From positions 1 to 9,095 of the forward strand of contig JAAFIJ010000086.1 of the NCBI GenBank assembly GCA_013298675.1: DNA of 9,095 nt. Reading direction: 5' to 3'. Positions 6,117 through 9,095 of the stretch are shown here, piece by piece. The stretch's first letter is position 1, and each line of letters starts with the position of its first letter. This DNA is from Rhodobacterales bacterium. Its GTDB lineage: Bacteria; Pseudomonadota; Alphaproteobacteria; Rhodobacterales; Rhodobacteraceae. A program made the position numbers and the translations under genes. A model generated the notes under the pieces. That model was not told the DNA's origin, did not search any database, and saw only the letters and a list, made by a program, of their open reading frames with translations.

Positions 6117-6593
6117 CTAATCGACAGAACATGGCCATTTTGCAGAGTTTTGTTGCACCATCGGGTGGCGGATCTGTGCGCCAGCTGCAATTCCCATCCG
6201 TTTTGCCAAACCACCGTTGATTTCCAGCACGAAAGCCACGTCGTCGCCGCCGTCGATCGATGTTTCATCCAAGGGAATCGCATTTGAATGGACCTGCGTG
6301 ACGGTCCCAGTAGAATCGACAAAGATCATATCGAGGGGAATCAGCGTGTTCTTCATCCAAAAGGCCGAATGTTTTGGAGATTCAAAGACAAAGAGCATCC
6401 CCGCCGACATGGGCATGCTCTCGCGGAACATCAGTCCTTTTTGACGCTCTGCCGCGTCATCGGCAATTTCGACGCTAAAACGCTGCTGCCCGGACGGTCC
6501 GCGAATATCAAGTGTTTGGGGTAAACAAACGGCAGACACTGGTCCAGACATCAAAAGGAAAACGCAGAAAACGCCCGGACCAAGTTTTTTCAT
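6117..6593 (-). CDS. Secreted DUF192-family protein
   Basis: A 158-aa protein with an N-terminal signal peptide: KK charge, a hydrophobic stretch at about residues 5-20, and a likely signal peptidase I site after VSA (residue 21). C23 is not in a lipobox. The DUF192 core follows, with QKGLMFR (51-57), GMLFVF (65-70), FWMKNTLIPLDMIFVDSTGTV (79-98) and VLEINGG (122-128). DUF192 has no settled biochemical function, so I assign none beyond a periplasmic or exported location. ATG 6593 shares its last base region with the stop of the cold-shock gene (TAATG), and no clear ribosome site is seen, so translation is probably coupled to that gene. The upstream in-frame ATG at 6614 would place seven extra residues before the signal peptide and is less likely. 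Confidence 0.85.
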   Translation of the reverse strand: MKKLGPGVFCVFLLMSGPVSAVCLPQTLDIRGPSGQQRFSVEIADDAAERQKGLMFRESMPMSAGMLFVFESPKHSAFWMKNTLIPLDMIFVDSTGTVTQVHSNAIPLDETSIDGGDDVAFVLEINGGLAKRMGIAAGAQIRHPMVQQNSAKWPCSVD

Positions 6594-7117
6594 TATCTTA
6601 GGGCATAATCCCATGACAGCACCTGCACCGCCATCCGCCCACGCTTACCGTCAACGATTTTCAGCGCAACGGCCTCTCCCGCGATCAAATCGGCAAAGCC
6701 AGACTGACGCAGCACTTCGATGTTAATGAACACATCCTCAGCCTTGCCGAAGACATTTGCAAAGCCAAAGCCCTTGGCTTTATCAAACCATTTGATTCGC
6801 GCAGGCTCCACCAACAATGCCGCAAGCATCTCGGCAGACGGTTGATCGCTTTCATCAGAAACGCTCACCTCCATGCCTTGAGGCGGCTCGATACTCAAGA
6901 CTTCAACAGCTTGCGCTCCACGAGCAGTTTTTTGTACGGTTACGGTTATTCCAGCGCCATCAGCGACCGAGCTTTGGCCGAAATTCCGCAAGACATTTGC
7001 GTGCAACAAGACGTCAGAATCCAAACCCTCAGCAACAATAAATCCGAAGCCCTTTGCAGGATCAAACCACTTGACTCGGCCTTGAACGGCGACCGGAGCC
7101 TCTTCTTCTTCAACCAT
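6593..7117 (-). CDS. Cold-shock protein with two tandem cold-shock domains
   Basis: A 174-aa nucleic-acid-binding protein. Domain one spans about residues 9-76 (GRVKWFDPAKGFGFIV; RNP1 KGFGFI at 22-27, RNP2 DVLLHAN at 35-41). Domain two spans about 104-170 (RIKWFDKAKGFGFANV; KGFGFA at 115-120, RNP2-like DVFINIE at 128-134). An acidic, Ser/Glu-rich linker at about 78-100 separates them. Single-domain Csp proteins are about 70 aa, so this is the two-domain form common in alphaproteobacteria. The family binds single-stranded RNA or DNA and acts as an RNA chaperone; specific targets are unknown. I chose ATG 7117 because the domain follows at once, with GGGGAG about 12 bases upstream. In-frame ATGs at 7150 and 7198 cannot be excluded. 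Its TAA overlaps the DUF192 ATG. Confidence 0.9.
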   Translation of the reverse strand: MVEEEEAPVAVQGRVKWFDPAKGFGFIVAEGLDSDVLLHANVLRNFGQSSVADGAGITVTVQKTARGAQAVEVLSIEPPQGMEVSVSDESDQPSAEMLAALLVEPARIKWFDKAKGFGFANVFGKAEDVFINIEVLRQSGFADLIAGEAVALKIVDGKRGRMAVQVLSWDYALR

Positions 7118-7172
7118 AGTAAAGGCTATCTCCCCAGATTGAGCCCACATTGCCTGTAATAGGGGGTAAAGA

Positions 7173-7183
7173 CATACCGTATG
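7173..7183. repeat. Perfect 11-base palindrome upstream of the cold-shock gene
   Basis: CATAC-C-GTATG is a perfect odd palindrome 56 bases upstream of the chosen cold-shock start. It is one of two such palindromes in the 140-base spacer between pdxH and the cold-shock gene. It may be a protein-binding site or a small hairpin in a long leader. Confidence 0.35.
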
Positions 7184-7208
7184 CAACAGTATTTTCACGA
7201 ATACGAAG

Positions 7209-7221
7209 GTTGCGTCGCAAC
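7209..7221. repeat. Perfect 13-base palindrome between pdxH and the cold-shock gene
   Basis: GTTGCG-T-CGCAAC is a perfect odd palindrome whose centre is 37 bases from that of CATACCGTATG. It could be the stem of a weak pdxH terminator (5-base stem with a 3-base loop, followed by CTTCGTATT on the minus strand) or an operator for the cold-shock gene. The two readings cannot be told apart by eye. Confidence 0.4.
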
Positions 7222-7257
7222 GAAATTTTACTTCGCCGTGTGTTTGTTAAGATTATT

Positions 7258-7860
7258 CTAAGGGTTCAATCGCCTGATCTGCCAAGAAGTTTCAGTGTCA
7301 GGCCGTGTCCATTGGAATCTGTCGTGCAATCGAAATGCTCCGTCCGCCCAGAACTCGATTTCCAAAGGGGCGATTCTAAACCCGCCCCAGAACGGCGGGC
7401 GCTTGGGCGAAGTTCCGTGCTGCAGTCCAACTTTGGTCACATCGGCCAATAGTTTTGCGCGCGACGACAACGGTCTGGACTGGTCACTGGCCCAGGCACC
7501 AAGGCGCGATTTCAGGCTTCGGCTTTCGTAATAGGCGTCCGCCGCAGGCCCTTGTTCGCGGCTGACAATTCCACGCACTCTGACTTGCCGGCGCAATGAC
7601 TTCCAATGCATCACGAACGCGGCTTTACCGCTGGCGCTCAGCTCGTGGCCTTTGGCTGACCCGTAATTGGTGTAAAAGACAAAGGCGTCCGCCTCAATGT
7701 CCTTGAGCAAAACCATCCGCACATTGGGCAGGCCTCGGGCGTCAACACTGGCCAGCGCAATCGCATTCGGATCGTTGATCTCCTGCAACTCCGCCTCCGC
7801 AAGCCAAGCCTTGGCGATGGCAAAGGGGTCATCCCCTGCGAAAATTCCAGTTCTATCCAT
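7258..7860 (-). CDS. pdxH: Pyridoxamine/pyridoxine 5'-phosphate oxidase
   Basis: An FMN enzyme that oxidises pyridoxine or pyridoxamine 5'-phosphate to pyridoxal 5'-phosphate with O2, the last step of PLP synthesis and salvage in the cytoplasm. Length is 200 aa from ATG 7860 (E. coli about 218). FMN-binding signatures are visible: RMVLLKD (48-54), FYTNYGSAKGHEL (62-74) and HWKSLRRQVRVRG (85-97). The substrate-binding R-x-H pair is R177/H179 in FRLHDR, and the C-terminal W-x-x-x-RLNP ending is typical. The start at 7860 is supported by GAGAGG six bases upstream; an in-frame ATG 75 bases further upstream lacks support and runs into the pdxH-fabI control region. It is divergent from fabI. It supplies the cofactor that Kbl in this window needs, but in a separate unit. 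Confidence 0.95.
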   Translation of the reverse strand: MDRTGIFAGDDPFAIAKAWLAEAELQEINDPNAIALASVDARGLPNVRMVLLKDIEADAFVFYTNYGSAKGHELSASGKAAFVMHWKSLRRQVRVRGIVSREQGPAADAYYESRSLKSRLGAWASDQSRPLSSRAKLLADVTKVGLQHGTSPKRPPFWGGFRIAPLEIEFWADGAFRLHDRFQWTRPDTETSWQIRRLNP

Positions 7861-7916
7861 AGATCGCCTCTCGTCTTTCCATTTATCCACTCTTGGGGGC
7901 CACACCCGGCACGCGC

Positions 7917-7928
7917 CTTTGGCCAAAG
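7917..7928. promoter_or_regulatory. 12-base palindrome in the pdxH-fabI divergent region
   Basis: CTTTGGCCAAAG is a perfect even palindrome located 57 bases from the pdxH start and 77 bases from the fabI start, about 10 bases upstream of a candidate fabI -35. Its placement suits an operator controlling one or both genes. The binding protein is unknown. Confidence 0.4.
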
Positions 7929-7937
7929 CCTGCACCC

Positions 7938-7966
7938 TTGATGCGAGGCAACCTTTCGCCTACACA
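7938..7966 (+). promoter_or_regulatory. Candidate promoter of fabI
   Basis: TTGATG (7938-7943) and TACACA (7961-7966) are separated by 17 bases, giving a start near 7973 and a leader of about 30 bases with the strong GGAGGAGG ribosome site at 7993-8000. The -35 is reasonable and the -10 is poor, so this is only the best candidate in the spacer. Confidence 0.35.
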
Positions 7967-8004
7967 CCTTCATCAGAACGTAAAAGGTGGGCGGAGGAGG
8001 CTGA

Positions 8005-8832
8005 ATGTCAACCGGGCTTATGGCAGGAAAACGCGGACTTATCATGGGCCTTGCCAATGACAAATCCATCGCATGGGGCATCGCACAGGCGCTAGCAGGT
8101 CACGGCGCTGAAATCGCGACTTCTTATTCAGGTGACGCGCTAAAAAAGCGGGTTGAACCCTTGATCAACTCCATCGGCATGTCTTTGATGTTCGATTGCG
8201 ACGTCGGCAATGAAGACTCGATCGACAAGCTGTTTGCCGATCTGGCCGCCGAGTGGGGCAAGATTGACTTTCTGGTTCATGCCATCGGGTTTTCTGACAA
8301 GAATGAACTGCGCGGCCGCTATGTCGACACCACCCGCGCGAATTTTCTGAACACCATGGATATCTCGGTGTACTCCTTCACCGCTGTTTGTCAGCGCGCC
8401 GCCGCGATGATGAACCCCGGTGGGTCAATGCTGACCCTTACTTATTACGGTGCAGAAAAAGTGATGCCACATTACAATGTGATGGGTGTCGCCAAAGCGG
8501 GGCTAGAGGCTTCGGTCAAATATCTGGCCGAAGATCTGGGCAAGGACGGCATTCGCGTCAACGCGATTTCTGCCGGACCGATCAAGACGCTTGCCGCCTC
8601 GGGCATCGGCGATTTCCGCTACATCATGAAATGGAATGAACTGAACTCGCCGCTGCGCCGCAATGTCACCCAAGAAGAGGTCGGCAAAGCCGCTCTCTAC
8701 CTGCTGTCCGATCTTGGCTCGGGGACGACGGGTGAAAACCTTCATGTCGACGCGGGCTATCATGTGGTGGGCATGAAAGCGGTCGACGCGCCTGACATTG
8801 ACGCGGTGACAGATCGTAAAGGTGGCCAGTGA
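8005..8832 (+). CDS. fabI: NADH-dependent enoyl-ACP reductase
   Basis: Reduces trans-2-enoyl-ACP to acyl-ACP, the last step of each round of type II fatty-acid elongation, in the cytoplasm. Length is 275 aa (E. coli 262), the excess being a C-terminal tail after about residue 259 (VDAPDIDAVTDRKGGQ). It is an atypical short-chain dehydrogenase: nucleotide motif GLIMGLANDKSIAWGIA (11-27), HAIGF (92-96), and the FabI-specific active site Y147, Y157 and K164 in YYGAEKVMPHYNVMGVAK. RVNAISAGPIKTLAASGI (184-201) is the family's substrate-loop signature. The start at 8005 is preferred over the in-frame ATG at 8020 because GGAGGAGG ends four bases before it. Residues around the triclosan pocket (G95, M160, F204) match the sensitive E. 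coli enzyme. It is divergent from pdxH, and its stop overlaps the following exporter gene. Confidence 0.96.
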   Translation: MSTGLMAGKRGLIMGLANDKSIAWGIAQALAGHGAEIATSYSGDALKKRVEPLINSIGMSLMFDCDVGNEDSIDKLFADLAAEWGKIDFLVHAIGFSDKNELRGRYVDTTRANFLNTMDISVYSFTAVCQRAAAMMNPGGSMLTLTYYGAEKVMPHYNVMGVAKAGLEASVKYLAEDLGKDGIRVNAISAGPIKTLAASGIGDFRYIMKWNELNSPLRRNVTQEEVGKAALYLLSDLGSGTTGENLHVDAGYHVVGMKAVDAPDIDAVTDRKGGQ

Positions 8833-9095
8833 CCGGCGCCAGTTTTCTGGCCGTTGCGGCCTTGCTGACCATGGGCGCCATCAGCCCTGGGCCTGCGGTC
8901 TTGATGTCCGCGCGCACGGGCCTGACGGAAGGCATGCGCACCGGGTTCTTTTTGGCCATGGGCATCGGTATTGGCGCGGTTTTCTGGGCGGTTTTGGCGC
9001 TCAGCGGCCTTGCCGTCTTGTTCCAAATCGCGCCAACCTTGCTATGGGTCTTCAAAATCGCGGGCGGCCTTTACCTGATCTGGATGGCTGTTCAA
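8829..9095 (+). CDS. LysE/RhtB-family amino-acid exporter (partial, 3' end outside window)
   Basis: The 89 codons from GTG 8829 stay open to the window edge. The peptide begins (M)TGASFLAVAALLTMGAISPGPAVLMSARTGL. SPGPA at residues 19-23 near the end of the first membrane segment, followed by GxxxGxxxAxG-type helices, is the hallmark of the LysE/RhtB/RarD exporter superfamily. Three hydrophobic segments are visible at about 5-26, 38-65 and 69-88. The family exports amino acids or similar small molecules across the inner membrane; the substrate cannot be told. The GTG start overlaps the fabI TGA (GTGA), with AAAGGTGG at 8818-8825 as ribosome site, so it is probably co-transcribed with fabI. Confidence 0.82.
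   Translation, partial: MTGASFLAVAALLTMGAISPGPAVLMSARTGLTEGMRTGFFLAMGIGIGAVFWAVLALSGLAVLFQIAPTLLWVFKIAGGLYLIWMAVQ

Noticed and set aside
1..9095. Possible defence island, secondary-metabolite cluster or mobile element
   Set aside because: All recognisable genes are housekeeping or common accessory functions with uniform codon style. No transposase, nuclease, toxin or synthase is visible.

Overview
The window looks like a stretch of core chromosome from an alphaproteobacterium, most likely of the family Rhodobacteraceae (Roseobacter group). This is inferred from protein style, not from a database search: an alphaproteobacterial threonine dehydrogenase that lacks the structural-zinc cysteines, a cold-shock protein with two tandem domains, a FabI with a C-terminal tail, and a SelO of the 'DNSYARDLTGFY' type. 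I see no insertion sequence, phage gene, CRISPR array or toxin-antitoxin pair. Every gene lying wholly inside the window appears intact.

Layout from left to right. A nucleotide-sugar epimerase (51-1064, +) is followed by tRNA-Cys(GCA) (1159-1232, +). A convergent intergenic region rich in inverted repeats (1233-1411) comes next. Then a leftward block: SelO AMPylase (5856-4414), an XRE/cupin regulator (4374-3814), and the threonine-degradation pair kbl (3627-2434) and tdh (2437-1412), whose ends overlap by 4 bases (ATGA). kbl-tdh has its own near-consensus promoter, flanked and overlapped by two inverted repeats that look like operators. A second leftward block is pdxH (7860-7258), the double cold-shock protein (7117-6593), a secreted DUF192 protein (6593-6117) and tRNA-Pro(UGG) (6074-5998), closed by a clear hairpin terminator (5946-5985). 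On the right, fabI (8005-8832, +) is divergent from pdxH and overlaps the GTG start of a LysE/RhtB-type exporter that runs off the window (8829-9095).

How the genes work together. Tdh and Kbl convert threonine to glycine and acetyl-CoA through 2-amino-3-ketobutyrate. Kbl needs pyridoxal phosphate, the product of PdxH, but the two lie in separate transcription units. The XRE/cupin protein directly upstream is a candidate regulator of kbl-tdh. FabI closes each fatty-acid elongation cycle. The cold-shock protein and DUF192 gene share a start/stop base and are probably translationally coupled. SelO is a redox-linked protein AMPylase.

I did not find a convincing new multi-gene system. The items most worth a second look are the loss of all four structural-zinc cysteines in Tdh, the operator-like repeats at the kbl promoter, the palindromes upstream of the cold-shock gene and between pdxH and fabI, and the cysteine pattern of SelO.
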